The notes below the pieces were generated by a model. The model was not told where the DNA came from. It made no database searches and saw only the letters and a program-made list of their open reading frames with translations. The position numbers were made by a program, and so were the translations under genes. From positions 29,511,004 through 29,575,003 of the forward strand of contig CM060308.1 in assembly GCA_030674185.1 (NCBI GenBank): a stretch of 64,000 nucleotides of DNA, written 5' to 3'. Below, one piece after another: positions 13,630 through 28,000 of the stretch. The stretch's first letter is position 1. Each line of letters opens with the position of its first letter. This stretch comes from Monoplex corrugatus. Its lineage: Eukaryota; Mollusca; Gastropoda; Littorinimorpha; Ranellidae.

Positions 13630-13795
13630 AACCTAAAAGGGGTGATTAGATTCTCATTCATAACTAGTTACACTTGATGGTCTCACACATTCGCCACCAC
13701 AGCCCTCAATTACTTATTCCCTGGTTTGAACCTATGCAGACTAAAAAGGTGGTATCTTAACCTCTATGCTACCCCCTTTAAAGACATCTTATGCT
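13630..13795 (-). mobile_element. tRNA-like SINE head
   Basis: The minus strand reads ggtagcatagaggttaagat (A box) and tctgcataggttcaaacc (B box), the two internal RNA polymerase III promoter boxes of a tRNA-derived SINE. The body could not be assigned. Confidence 0.45.
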
Positions 13796-14559
13796 AAGCA
13801 TATCCTGCTGAATCTTTGAAGAGAATTAATTTGCAAGACTTCTGCAAAATACACGAATGAATAAAGAAATCCATTACAGCACATTATTACCAGAAGACAA
13901 GAAAAGAAGCAAGTCTGAATCAACCTCCATCCCCATGTTCAAATTTGCAAAAGAAAAATAGTGATTCTTCACCCTGTGATGCAACCAATGTCAATGCAGT
14001 CTCATTATGTATTTTAAGCTTAAAGGTTGTGTATCACTCTCTGAAATGTACGCACGAACATAAATTTCTTCAGCTGATGTTTTTCCCCAAATAATCACAA
14101 TAATCAAAATGGTCTGAAACAGAATCCCAACTCCCCCCACCCTCTCTCTCTCTCTCTCTCACACACACACGCATACCCACACATACACTACCCACATGTA
14201 CACTACAGTCCAAGTGTCTTGGGTTTAATAATCATTTTTCCTTCATGAACAATTTAACTTAAATAAGCTAAACAATTATTTTGTAGCCGAGGAAAATTCA
14301 GGCATTTCCTAAATAGATTTATAAAACAGTGTACAAAGAATGCAATAAAGAAATGCTAAAAATGTTATGAACTTTATATACAATTGTAATAATAGTGTCT
14401 GGCTTACCGATTACTCAGTTTGGAGTTTTTTTATGCCATAGTTATAATAAAGAGAAAACAACATTGGTATAGCCACAAGAAGATCCAATGGCCTTGCTGA
14501 ATCAATCCTCTAGGGAACTGTTCAGGAAGGGTGATGGAAGGAAAGACAGAAAAAACATC

Positions 14560-14880
14560 TTTTTTACCCCAGGCTGGCTGGTTCTTTTGACAGATCTATG
14601 GACTCAAGATCTGATGTTTCAAGTTCAATCCCAGCCCACGACATTACAAAACTGGCCTGTTCACTGCCCATCTTCATGTTTCATTCATTCTAGTGATGCT
14701 TGGTGTTTCATCATTAGTCCCTCCCCCCCCCCCCCCTCCCTGCCAGTGTGTAGGGTTATGCACAGGCTCGGGGAGTCTGCCAGATAACTGCTGGCAGATT
14801 TGGGTGGAGCACACATGGAACTGTCCGAGTGCCATGAGTGCCTTTTGAAAAAAATTTCAAACTCCAAACTCTTTAACTGT
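14560..14880 (+). mobile_element. SINE family C copy
   Basis: The tRNA-like head reads ggctggttcttttgacag, tatggactcaagatctgatg, agttcaatccc. The body ends gctggcagatttgggtggag and ccttttgaaaaaaatttcaa. It aligns with 42780-43090 and 58385-58545. A C14 run interrupts it. Confidence 0.75.
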
Positions 14881-17800
14881 TTGATAAACAGACCTGTCTA
14901 CCTTAATTTGGCTGTTTGTACATACTTGCCTCAAAAATTGTGTACTAGTCCTCAAAATTGTATACAAAAGAAACATGTTCCAGACTGAAATAAAATTCAG
15001 CGGCTTTCAAATATATGCATTATTCCCAATTTCAAAGTAATGAAAACTTTGCTTTTGCATTGTAAAACAAAAGTGTTAAGAATTAACAGATCCAAATAAG
15101 ACTATGTACTGTCTGCATTAAGCTTTACATCAGTTCACTCCTCTGCTACACTTTCCATACACTTGTCACAAATGTCAACAAATCAAACCACAGTATCATC
15201 CAGCAATGCTATTCATCTTCTTTGTCCTAACTTTGTGATTAAACCCATGATGCAAAGATTTATCTCATAATTTATTACCAAAGTGCTAGAGAACTGGAAA
15301 GCAAACTGGGCACCCTTGTTTCATTTCATGTAGTCGCAAAAATATTGCCAGCCAAAGGTGTTGAAAAGAACGCTTTGACATGACTCAGCATAGACAAGAT
15401 GTCGCAATGTTTGTAGCTGCATAAAAGTTGGAACTGGAATATTTTCTGCGTGCTTTCTATGGTCAAAACATTTCTGCCAATTTCCGAAGCTTAACATGGG
15501 TTTAGAACCAGAATATTTTAACATAAATAAAACTAAGCCTCTCAATTAGCCAAATGGAGGCCAAACTTTTTGTCTGTTTTTTTTTTTTTTTTTCCCCCAT
15601 ACTAGCATACTGACATCAAAAACTGTACAAATTAATAAAAAAAATTGGATGGGTAAACAGGTCAGGATAGACATGCTTTTCTGTCCAGGATCATGCTATT
15701 TCTCTACATCAAACAGTTGGAGGTCTGGATAAACATGCTTTTCTGTCCAGTACCATGCTATTTCTCTACATCAAACAGTTGGTGTACTGTTTTTTCCTTT
15801 ATCTGTTTTCCTTATCTTCAAGTTCAGTATTTCTGTAACCAGGAGGTGTCACTGCTGACATCAACTCCTATCCTCTCCTCTCCTCTGGTGTCCTAAGTGA
15901 TCATCTTCATGTGCCAATGGTTATCAGGTGGTCATTCTGGTTTCTCTCTCTTCTGCTGTGGGAATACCAGGTTAGTTTGTGAATGTTGTGGCATAGGAAA
16001 AGATTCCCTCCAATGATGAGATCATAGGTCACACCAAGTTCCAGCAGCCCCTCTCAGTGGTTGATCACGGTGTCACAATTCCCTCCTTCATAGCCCTGTC
16101 ATGATCTGTCTTGTCATTTCCAACCTCACATTCGAATCTCCATTACAATCTTCAAGTCATGCTGTGGTATGTCTTCAGTTCTAGTTCACCAAATATCTAG
16201 TTCACCAAATAATTCGTCAAAAAGTGTCATTTTCAGTTTCTTCAAATAATCAAGGATCCAAATATGGGAGTACAGATGACATGGCTAAGTTTCAATATTT
16301 TTGTGTGATTGTTCTTGTACGTGGAAAGTATGTGTGCAAGTGCATTATACTGAATTCCATGAATTTCTGTACTTCAGTATATATGTGCATGTACATGCAC
16401 ATGCCTATGAGTGCTTTTAACACGCACATATGTATGGACACTTGCAGGTATGAGTATGCATTTTTCAAAGACAACTGACAAGCAAAAGTAAATTGATAAG
16501 ACCATTATTAACAACAAATTTCATTTTAATCAGCATACTTACATGTACATGATACCCATTTGCTTTCATTTAACTTACTTTATCTCTCCTTGTTGATGAA
16601 ATTTAGATTTTGACTGCAAAGAAACTCCTGGCAGCATTCATGCACATGTGTACACTGTCTGAATTCAAACCCATGCTCATAATTCTCATCCTGAAGTAAC
16701 AACATCAAAGTTAAATGTGACAAACAAAACAACTAACCTGATGAAAGGAAGCCAAATAAGATCAAACACGATACCATAAATATAACTGATCACACATTCA
16801 ATAGTTCAGAAATGTTCTCAACTCTTTTTGCCCTTTCCCCTAATTATTTGCATTCAGAATCTCCACTGCTGTAGTATCTGTACCAATGACAAAATGCAAA
16901 CAACATATATGACTTTTGAACACTCACACACAAACAACGAAGAACACATAAAAAAAAAAACCAGGAAAATAAAAAAACACATTCAAGCACGGTAACAGCT
17001 CTTGGCTATTATGACAGGGACAAAACAAAATGACATCAAATAATATAAACATCGTGCCCCACGTTTTTGAGGTATTCTGTGAGTCACCACCTGACACAAA
17101 TCAAAGTCTTTAAAGCAAAATGAATACAGTGATGAATTATCATTTTGAGAAACCGCAATAAATCAGGAGTCAGGTGACAAAACACAAGAAATGAAATGAA
17201 ATCTTTCACACTTCAGAACAAAGAGATAGAGCTCTGAAGACACACACATTGTTAGTACAGAATTTTCAGTCCCAAACTCAAAAATATGGGGATAAAGACC
17301 ATGTTAATGTAAAAACAAGGATCCAATTGTCCCCACTGTTTGCAAGCTTGTTGAAAGCACAAAATATACAGGAAAAAGGCTTGAAGCGAAAAAATGTGAA
17401 TAGACTGCTGTCATTTGCTAAACACTCTTTGCATCCTGAATTTCCAGTCCTATGTATTCCTTGGCCTTTCTTTTTTTTTTTTTTTAATCATCTTTGATGA
17501 AGACCTTTTTTCCTTTAGGTAAATAATTTGCATCCATCTAATTTAATTCATTGTTCATGATTTGGCCCATTTTGATATGAAAAAATCTGCCGTCACTTAG
17601 TTTAAAATTTTTTTTTTATTGTATATGCAACAGACTATTATAATGTTGTCTAAAAAGTAGTACACATTGTCCATCTCACTATTGCATCATTACAAATCCA
17701 GCCTGTCAGTACCATTACTGTACCTCTAAAGTTTGTTCGTCTTTAAGTAATCTTGCAATTCACAAAATCATTCATGTCAACTCATCCCATTTCTTGTCTT

Positions 17801-18456
17801 AAACAATTAAGTCCATGCTCATTTTCTTTTAAACTTCAAGTTCATATAACCTGATAAAATTGACAGGAATACTGGAAGTAGATGGTAAAATTTTTGTGTA
17901 CATAGAGCCATCCCAAAGAGACAAATCAAGGTATGAAAACTGTTCCATCAGATTTTAATACAAACTTCATATTCTGTTTTTTCACATTTCAAACATGGCA
18001 TGCAAACAGAATCATGGTCAATTAAGATGTTCAATGTCCCCCACACTCTATTTCAAATAAACATAGAAACAAACATATGCATACTTAATCCTTGCAAACA
18101 CTTAACTTCACTACAGAGATACATATACACATGCATGCACACACACATGCATCTTACATACACATACATATACATACTTGACACATGCAAACATAATCTT
18201 TCCCATGGAAATATTGCAGCACATATACATACTTGATCTTTGTTATCACACACCCTCCCCATCTCCACACATACAGGCACACACATAAACACATACACAC
18301 AAAAAACATATGTCCCTGCGAAAAAAAGCACATTCACACTTTCTCTTCTCAAACAGGAATTTACAGCAAGACAAAAACCGTACCCTCATGCTGTATACAT
18401 GCAATAATCAGAAATAGATCTTTCAACAGCAACGCAGCACAGAACTGTCCCAAGAG
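14881..18456. other. Non-coding downstream of the ZFAND3-like gene
   Basis: AT-rich, with several T or A runs and imperfect CA tracts (18115-18300). No coding or element signature beyond the 62-bp duplication. Confidence 0.5.
15661..15785. repeat. 62-bp tandem duplication
   Basis: acatgcttttctgtccag and catgctatttctctacatca occur twice, 62 bp apart. Confidence 0.85.
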
Positions 18457-18462
18457 TTTATT
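18457..18462 (-). terminator. Candidate poly(A) signal of the ZFAND3-like gene
   Basis: AATAAA on the minus strand about 440 nt after the stop codon, the nearest canonical hexamer noticed. Further copies lie downstream (for example near 17620 and 10370), so a longer 3' UTR is possible. Expression data would decide. Confidence 0.35.
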
Positions 18463-18898
18463 CCACAGGAACTCACGTCGCCAGCACTGATATATAATGT
18501 ATACTTAATCTGATCAACTGAGGAACCGATTAACGCAGCCATTAGCAGCACAAACCTGTAGATATGGTAAAACTGTACTTCACCAGAGAGGAGAGGGAGA
18601 GCAGCAATGCTCACTGATCTGTGTCAAAGCCAAGCAGCAGAACAGAGACAGTCCTCTTGTTGCAGCATGTCTTTCTGACACACTGATAAGCTGAAAATCA
18701 GCAGGAAAAAAACAACCTCACGTCAAAATGAGATGTTGGAAAACCTAATGAGAAAAAAGATAGGAATTCTGATGGGACAACTTCCTTCAAAAAAAAAAAA
18801 AAAAAGGAACAAAAAAGAAGATATCTGGACAAGTATCAAGCCAGAGAGCAGTCTGGATGGAAAGGTGGGGCGGCAGAATGATTAGGACCGTTTATCCA

Positions 18899-19050
18899 TC
18901 AAGAGCTGTGGTCCAAGCGACGGAATGAAGTACCCAGGTGTCGTGTGGGCTTGACCATTTTCTCCCTTGCCTCACGGCGCCCATCTTCCTTGTGGTCGAA
19001 GTCACAGCCATGTAATTCAGGAAGTCGGTGCATTGGGCAAAACACTCGAT
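18899..19050 (-). CDS. ZFAND3: ZFAND3-like exon 6 (second half of AN1 finger, stop)
   Basis: Acceptor cattttgcag. Encodes residues 269-318 ending in TGA at 18901-18899. [17 protein letters not shown] supplies the C-x2-H-x5-H-x-C ligands. Asp269 stands where ZFAND3 usually has Gly after the CxC. The basic tail ([15 protein letters not shown]) matches the conserved C-terminus of ZFAND3. Confidence 0.95.
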
Positions 19051-22000
19051 CTGCAAAATGTATGTTCAGATTAACTTAACTCAGTACATGAATAGCAAAT
19101 CTATTATTTTTAAAGCAGTGCACAGTATAAAAATCAGATTACTCGTTACTTACTGTATAAGTTGACCACCAGGTCGTAAATTCATTGTGGCAAAATGAAC
19201 TATTCTGCCACTTATTTGTTGACCTGAGTTGACTTTTCCCCCCTGAAAATAGGAGAGAGGGAGGGGACAGGACAATGATTAAGAAAAAGAATGGCATCAT
19301 CAAGGAAAAAAGACTTTTTTCTGCACAAGTTGCAGGTGCCACAATTGAAAATGAATTCAGCTGGTGGAGGTGCCCAATTCTTTTTCCTGTCTTGTGTCAG
19401 CAACTGCTGAATGTGTGCAGTTTAAAGTGCATGCTGACCAAATAGTGATAAATCATACTTGTGAATTGTGAAGATCTTGCAGTGAAGAGAACATAATGGT
19501 CAAGTTTTAGACATGTTGTCCAAATGTACTGAGACTGAAACGCGCTTAAAAACTATACACAGATTAAAAAAATCCTTGACATTTCATGGAGTTCATATTT
19601 TCAACTGCAGTAAATATTAAAGCTATCAGACTGAGTGAAAACAAATACCAGAAAACAGGAAAAACAAAGAAATGGAAACTATATAATTGTCTAGTCTATC
19701 ACACTAAGAGTAAACAAATATCTCAAAATAAAAAAAGTTTTAAAAAAAAAAAGTAAAAGAAAAAAGAGAAGGGAGATAACTTACCACATCGACAGCGACC
19801 AATTTCTCTTTGTGCTAGTTCCAGTTTGCAGCTGCACTTGAAACAACGTTTTTTGTTTTTCTGTTTAACTGGACTGGGAGAAGCAGCAATTTCTGTTTCC
19901 ACTTCAGCATGTGACCTGAGCAATCAAAATACACATTTGTCTGAAAAACATCGTCAATTAAAAAAAAAAAAAAGGCAACAATCAAAATACACATTTGTCT
20001 GAAAAACATCGTCAATTTAAAAAAAAAAAAAGGCAACAATCAAAATACACATTTGTCTGAAAAACATCGTCAATTAAAAAAAAAAAAAAGGCAACAATCA
20101 AAATACACATTTGTCTGAAAAACATCGTCAATTAAAAAAAAAAAAAAGGCAACAATCAAAATACACATTTGTCTGAAAAACATCGTCAATTAAAAAAAAA
20201 AAAGAAGGCAACAATCAAAATACACATTTGTCTGAAAAACATCGTCAATTTAAAAAAAAAAAAAGAAGGCAACAATCAAAATACACATTTGTCTGAAAAA
20301 CATCGTCAATTTAAAAAAAAAAAAAGAAGAGGCAACAATCAAAATACACATTTGTCTGAAAAACATCGTCAATTTAAAAAAAAAAAAAGAAGGCAACAAT
20401 CAAAATACACATTTGTCTGAAAAACATCATCAATTTAAAAAAAAAAAAGGCAACAATCAAAATACACATTTGTCTGAAAAACATCGTCAATTAAAAAAAA
20501 AAAAAAGGCAACAATCAAAATACACATTTGGCTGAAAAAAACATTAAAAATCAACAACTGAACAACAGGGAGAAAAGATTTTTCATTTGTTTTGTTCATG
20601 ATCTCAGATTTTTACAAATACTCTGGATATATTTGGATTATTTTAGATTATTGGCAAGATCTTATGTTACATAGAAACATGAACATTACTGACAAGTTAC
20701 AACAGTGATATGGCTTATAATGAGGTTGCACACATCTATTCTAATTCATAAGGCAACATCCTACTTTTCCCCAAAGAGAGTATTTTACATAAAGTTCTGA
20801 AAAAGCAAAAACAACAATGAATATCAAAATGAGCTTTACGCCCCTGATAGTCAATGGTGAAGAGCCAATGACAAAGAAATCATGATGGTGTTTTTGCAAA
20901 ACATTTTTTTTGAGGATGAAGACAGCAGTAGATACTGTGGTGATCCATTACATTTTCACAACACAGTAGATACTGTGGTGATCCACTACATTTTCACAAC
21001 ACAATAGATACTGTGGTGATCCATTACATTTTCACAACACAGTAGATACTGTGGTGATCCGTTACATTTTCACAACACAGTAGATACTGTGGTGATCCGT
21101 TACATTTTCACAACACAGTAGATACTGTGGTGATCCATTACATTTTCACAACACAGTAGATACTGTGGTGATCCATTACATTTTCACAACACAGTAGATA
21201 CTGTGGTGATCTGTTACATTTTCACAACACAGTAGATACTGTGGTGATCTGTTACATTTTCACAACACAGTAGATACTGTCGAGATCCATTACATTTTCA
21301 CAACACAGTGTTGTTTCTTGGAGTCTGCTGGGCAAGGAAATGACAAGTATCTGCTGTTTTAATCATTCAGTTAACTAAACATTTTATGAAATTAACATTC
21401 AAAACTGATAAATTTCTATATCAGCCTTAGCTGTGAGCAAAACAGATGCCTCATGCACTAATCATTCAGAGAGCTATAAAGTTCAATTAGAATTATATTC
21501 AAAATATACATCAGCGTTAGCTGTGGAACCAGTTTCCCATTTATCCAGAGTTGTTAATCCTGCAGTCCAAATCGGATGGGAATCCAACTGTAGTCAAAAC
21601 AACTTGATCAACAGCAAACACAACTGCATTCTGCTCTCAAACTGCATTCTGATATCAGACCTACCAGAAGCAAACACATCCACATTTTGATCCAAAACCC
21701 AGGCACTTGGCATTTGAGCCAAAACACTGATCAACATACTATGTCACCAGCTCCAAGAACCTTTCTGTTTTGCTCCTAAGTTTTAATTACATTCGCTGAT
21801 TGAGAAACACAATAAGCAATCCTTAAATTAGTTAATGATTATAATTTCTTTTATTATATTATCAAACAGTTAGCACCCACACAGCTCACTTTCTCCTCCT
21901 CCCCGACCAGGAATAGGAAAATAACTCTCAAATTGTTACAACAATGTTAGATCACTTGATACACACACAGTACTCAAGCTCTTTCTCACATCCACAAACA

Positions 22001-25000
22001 TTTTTGCACCTGATTGCATATGAAATTTATGTATGCACATGTGTGTGTGCGAGTCCATGGATGCGTGTGTGTTGAGTGTAAATGCGTTAATAAATGAGAC
22101 TGTTTACCATTCTGATGTATTATCATCATAAAATGAATATTATTATTTTCAGATTTTCCCTTGTGTTCAGCCCCTTACAAAGAAGAAACAATGTGAATTG
22201 TGATACAGGCTGTTGGTCTATGTCATTAAAGTCTTCTGAATCTCAACTCTCTCTCTACCTCACACTGATATATATATATTTGGGACAGGAACAGGTCATG
22301 TTAAAACAAAAAAAGAAAACCAACAGATGACTGAAAACCATCAAGGTGATCACCTCCCTTGCCATCTCTTCACCTGCTTACTAACAGAAAGTTAAGAAAG
22401 TGTGCGCTGTGTTTCCTGATTGAAGTACATGCTCCTAATCTCCTAACTCTATCACTTTCTGTTAACATGCAATAATATATCATACATGCATAAAATGACG
22501 TACTCTGTAGACAAAGCAAATCGTCCGAGTTTAAAAAAATCCACTCCCTCAGGAATTTTTCATACTAAATGTCCACACTTTAAAAAGTCTAATAATCAAT
22601 GAAAAAACAAATATAAACAATGATAATTCCCAGGGTTTTATAAAATTCCGGATATTATATAAGATACTTTAAGTTCTGGTGTCGAGTAGTCTGTCTGCAA
22701 TCAATAATGATACTTGAACTACAAATATCCATGACACACACAGACATACAGAGAAAACATGGCAAATCATTTTCACAGGGCGCCATTTGAACAGGAACAC
22801 AGACTGTGATGACATGCAATAGCGAAAGATCCACAAACATTACGATCCGATATATCCAGCAGAGCTGCATCATGCTGAACAGCCATCACCGTACGTTGAG
22901 TAATGTTCAACCAGAATGGTTTGATGAATCCCTCAGGAGCTTAACAGATCATGTCTTCTTTCACTGACCTGTGTCAACACACCAAAATCTAACCATAAAG
23001 TAAAGAGTACACACCATTTCCATGCCCACTTTCACCTTGTAAAACAAAAACCATGTGCGCTGATACCTGCAAACTGAATCCATGCTGTGATAGGTGTAAA
23101 AGTCAAGTGGGTACATATCAAACTTCCAATCACAAGATCGTGGGTTCGATCCACCTAGACACCTTTGCTGGTGGATAAAGGGTGGAGATTTTTCTAATCT
23201 CCCAGCTCAGCACAAGTGCCTTTGCCTAAACCCCCTTCTCTGCATATACATTATGTCAAACATGCACTTAAAGATTTTGAAAGTTATGTCACTGGCTGGC
23301 TTCTGGAAACATGAAAACATCCAACATGCATGCCTAGAAAAGACAGTATGCAGACTGCACAGTAACATAACGCTCGCACAGAGTGGGCAAAACACTGTGT
23401 ATACACACATCCAATAAAATTTCGAACACTAAAAAAAAAAAAAAGAATTAAACATAAACATATAGTACGCATCCTGACTATGACAATCATTTTTGTGATG
23501 ACAACCTTACTGCTGTGACAATCATCTTCGTGATAATCTTTATTACATGTATGATTGATGATCTGGTTTCCTTCACTCCTAAGAACTAAAGAGTTGCACA
23601 GCTGCATAGATGCTTCCATCACACAAGCTAGGTATTGTTATATGGAGAATCTGCTGCTCAGGTGGCAGACTCCTCCATTATACTGCATACATACACTTCA
23701 TGGAAACATGTGGGCTCGACACAATCTCATGCAGACAAAATATACGGTCTCATCAACATAACTCGATACTGATTAGAATTATCTGAACACAATCCCTGCT
23801 GAGGTGGGGACTTGGTGGCCCTGACAAAGTCGATCTTTCTAGACAACACCTTTGGCTCAAGCAGTGCAATGGAACTGATTGCTTCCGGATGCCAAAGCAG
23901 TACCATGCACTGTTGTGTTTGATGAAGAGAGCAGCTAAGAGGACCAAGGAACTGTTGATAGATGAGGAGGGAGAACTGACAAGTACAGAGACCAACAAAG
24001 AAGGAGAAAGAAATTGGCAAGATAGATGAGACAAATGAATGCAAGACAGCTTTGCTTCCTAATCTAGATAAGAGTACTTTCCCCTGGACAAAGAGATAGA
24101 CACAGCAAACAATGCAACACTTTCGAAATTGAAAAACTTTGCTGAGCAAAATGTGGGATGTGGAAGATGGTGGATTCCAACAGAAGCGGAAGACTGAGAG
24201 CATGCCTACAGCTGACACCTATGGTAGCCAGGGTTCTCATTCTTTTCATTTATGGTAGCACAGCTTCTATCTTTAACTATGCAGGAGAGTTAATAGCCAT
24301 AATTAGCACCCGTAAGTCCATGCATATGCAATTAACATTTTCATAACAAGTAACCATAAAATGTGCTACAGCTGAATCAAACTCTCAAGATATCAGAAAA
24401 TACAAAAAGAGTGAATGAGAACAGATATTTACTAATTCAGTAGTTAGCCTTTTAGCATACCGAATAGCCAAAATGCTCTTTAGTAGTATTCAGATCATTT
24501 TGACGATAATGCAGAATGTGCAGCTGTGTCAGTTTTATTCATTAACAGTTATAGTCTACATTTTAATGTTTTACCAAATCTGGCTTGATGGTTCTGAAGC
24601 AATTTTCACAACATTAGACAACTTTGAACTGTTTTAAATAATATGGCCGGCTGTGGTCAGAAAGGATAGCAGTGATCACTTAATTACTGGCCAAGTTGAA
24701 TGTTATTTTAAAGAATAAATGAATGAAGCTTCCTTCCCCCCATCCCACATGATGAACAAAAAAGGCCACAAACGTATATCACTACATTCAGAACAAAAAG
24801 ATGTTCATGCATTTTCTTGGGAAACTAGCAACAATGCATACAAAGACAGTCAAAGTATAAAAGGAAATTTTTTTTAAAAACCTGTAGTTCCTTCACTTTA
24901 CCTTTTGATTCCCCGATCTGCTGGTTCTGCTGGAGTGCACAGACCTGAAATCTCATCCTGATCAATTTTCAAGGCAGCAGTACTAGATGCACTCAGCTGA

Positions 25001-28000
25001 GAGGATGGGACAGAGGTGTTACACACATGTTTGTCAGTGGGAATTTTCACCACACAGGGAGGGGACCCAGGCAAGGTGATGGTGATATCAGACGATCTGT
25101 GAGGGGACCCTCCAGAGGGCCGCTCCACATTCTGTGAGGAGGATGGGACACAGTCCTCATTTCCCTTCATGCCCACAGCCGGGCTCTCTGTCACAGTGGC
25201 GCTCATCTCATTGATGCCGTAGGAGGTGGAAGGCTGTCGACTGCTGCCTGCCTCACTTCCTGTGGGTGGGGTGGCCGAGCTGGTGGCACAAGAAGTTGGC
25301 AGGGAATTGGAATCTTTCTGATCATCCGCCAGGTTGTCCGCTGAAGGACGGGTGGGGCAATGTTTGGGATTGGAGTCCATTTTATCTGGAAACCCTTTTG
25401 CACTCAGTGGGTGAAAAACTGATGAGCCTCCTAAATCTGCACACACAAATAAGTGTCATGGATCACTGAACTGCGATGTCTGATGTGGGAATTGTTGCAC
25501 AAAAACTGGTAATCTGTTGTGGTTACCATGATTAATCTGGTTAAAAACAGGGGTCACTGTAGCAAAGTTGTCAGCGCAACAGATTGATAACTTGGAGGTT
25601 GGAGGTTTGAATCCCCACCAGTTTATATCATTTTAGAGGTTCTTTTTTATCAACCAGCTCCTACTCAGAGCTGAGAGTGCTATGAGTTCAGTGCGAAGGC
25701 TGGGACCACAAAGCTGAGTCTCATCCACATAACAAATGCCTCTGTCACAGTCTATGACTTAAACTTGACACATAAATGCTCCTGCATTGCAAGACATATG
25801 AGCCAGTCAAGGTGCTCCACCATGCATAGTTCTCAGACATTCTGCTGGTGTCATTCCATCTTCCGCTGACCAGTCAGAGATCCCTTGTGCTGTCTGTCAC
25901 CAGCTTATCCTGGATCACCTTCTCTTTCTCTGGCCTGCTGAGGTCCATTTAATGACTCGACTTCCAGGTCTTGTGGGCAGCTTTCAGACATGCTTCAACT
26001 GGTGAAAACACTGTCTGCAAATGATGGTTGGCACAAGGAACTGTTGTGATTTGTCCCAAACCTCTTCACCTGACACAAAGTCATTCAATTTGTTGCCTAG
26101 AATTTTACAAAAATATCTGGTGTCAAAGGATCAATTTTTTTCTCCCTGAATGGTCTTCAGATGCCGTGTTTCACAGCCATACAGCAGCACTGACATCACA
26201 TGCAAACTGTAGAAATGACATGTAATTCAAAGAGAAAAGTTCTTGCTGTCCCATACTTTGCTCAGCTGGTTGAATGCTACTGTCTTTCCAATACAGCATT
26301 TCAGTTCTTGGTCAAGATCGTTACTGTTGCTGACATAGCTGGCATGGTACATGAAGTTCTCTAACTCCTCAACCTTCTTCATCTTGTGGTACCTGATGGT
26401 CCAAGTTAAACAAATTCTTGGTCTTTCTCGCACTAATGATGAGGTCAACATTTCCTACATAGCTGCTGGTGTCAAGCAACTGAAGATCCTGTGTTACTTG
26501 TTATAGCAACAATGTTGTCAGCAAGGTCTAAATCAGAAAGGTTCTTTTCTTCAGTCCATGGACTCCTTCCATGACTTACATGCTTTAGCACCCAGTCAAT
26601 GACAGCTGCGAAGAGGACAGGGAAGAGAATACAACTTGTCTGATGCCACTGAGGACTTTGAGTCAGTTGATATCCATCTTCCGTCCTAACCTGACACTTG
26701 TACCTTTACTGATTTGTTCTACAGCTGACACAACTTTCTTTGGAATACCATAGGGATCTTCCCAAGTCTGTGGACACTGTCAAAGCTTTGGTGAAGTCTA
26801 TGAAGCTGACAGCCAGCAGAGTTTGAATTCTGTCTCAGGGTTAAAATCTGCTTTGTGCAGTATCATCTAGGACAAAAGTCTGCCTGTTCATCCATGTTTC
26901 ATCTGGTTTTTGAACAAGCTCAGTGAGTTCTTGCTCACTGCCTGATAGGCTATCAATGTTATCTGCAAAGCAAAGGTTCATGATGGTTCTTCCTCCAATG
27001 CTGACTGTGCTGATGCTCTTAAGTGCATCAGTCATGACACATTCCAAGAATATGTTGCAAAGTGTGGAGATGGAAGCCCTGACAAAATTTCAACTGAAAT
27101 ATGGAATCACGCTCCATCAATAGCACTGTATGGTGTTGATTCATTTTTGCCTGATTTTAAATTTTTTCATTGTGGCCAAAACTGCCTCCTACCTGACTCT
27201 GTCAAACCTCTTCTTGAAGAGATGAATTATGGAACAAAAAATGAACAATTATTTCAAGCTTAACCTACAGCCATCATAGCATAGTTTATATGAGGAAACA
27301 TCCAGTAACTCAATGATTATAATTATTATGGGTCTCCATCATAATTCTTATGGCATTTGCAGTGACTAGTGCACACATGTATGTATACATACAAAGCTGA
27401 CCAATTGCTGATCTCTTCAAGCTGTTAACTATGCTTATCACCTTATGAAAGTACCTTCACACACACACACACAAATACGCACATAAAAATACAAAAATCA
27501 GAAAATGTCCCACAAACATACATACAAGAAGACAAAAATCAGAAATCGTTCTATGTACACATTATTAATTAAATTACATGAGGTATATGTGTATATCACT
27601 ATATGTGACAGACTGTAGTCAGTTAACACTGCACAATTTTGTTTCAAAAAACTAAATGAGACATCTGATACGGAACTATATAATCAACAGTTGGGAATGA
27701 TAGCACAAGAACATAAAATGGAGTGACATACTCCTACCTGATTGTTACTGCTGAAGACGACTGATTTTTATTATTTTACAATAAGTGTGTGGATGTTACA
27801 AGCTACCAATGTGATTCTGTCCATTTTCTTTTTTCATCTATCAAGCCTCAAGTACAGCCAGACAAGTTGCCATCAAAAGGAAATGACTATCTGACACCAT
27901 GCAGTATGTTACACTAGCAACTGAAATGTCATACAAATATGAAAACTTTGCAAAGTGTCTAGGTGTGTCTTATTTGTTTTTGGGTTTTCCCTTGGGGGGG

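Larger units (their letters stand above)
11531..14559. other. Non-coding, AT-rich
   Basis: Holds the 103-bp duplication, one tRNA-like SINE head and a short CT/CA tract at 14141-14170; otherwise nothing seen. Confidence 0.5.

Noticed and set aside
19921..21308. Regularly spaced repeats that could suggest CRISPR
   Set aside because: Whole units are repeated with no unique spacers, and the host is an animal.
23727..24218. 163-codon minus-strand frame in intron 4
   Set aside because: No recognisable domain, no conserved splice boundaries; overlapping frames are also open. Kept as unassigned sequence.
25404..25446. ATG at 25446 as the start of a 182-residue protein
   Set aside because: It lies upstream of a good splice acceptor (25437) and the phase matches the upstream exons of the ZFAND3-like gene.
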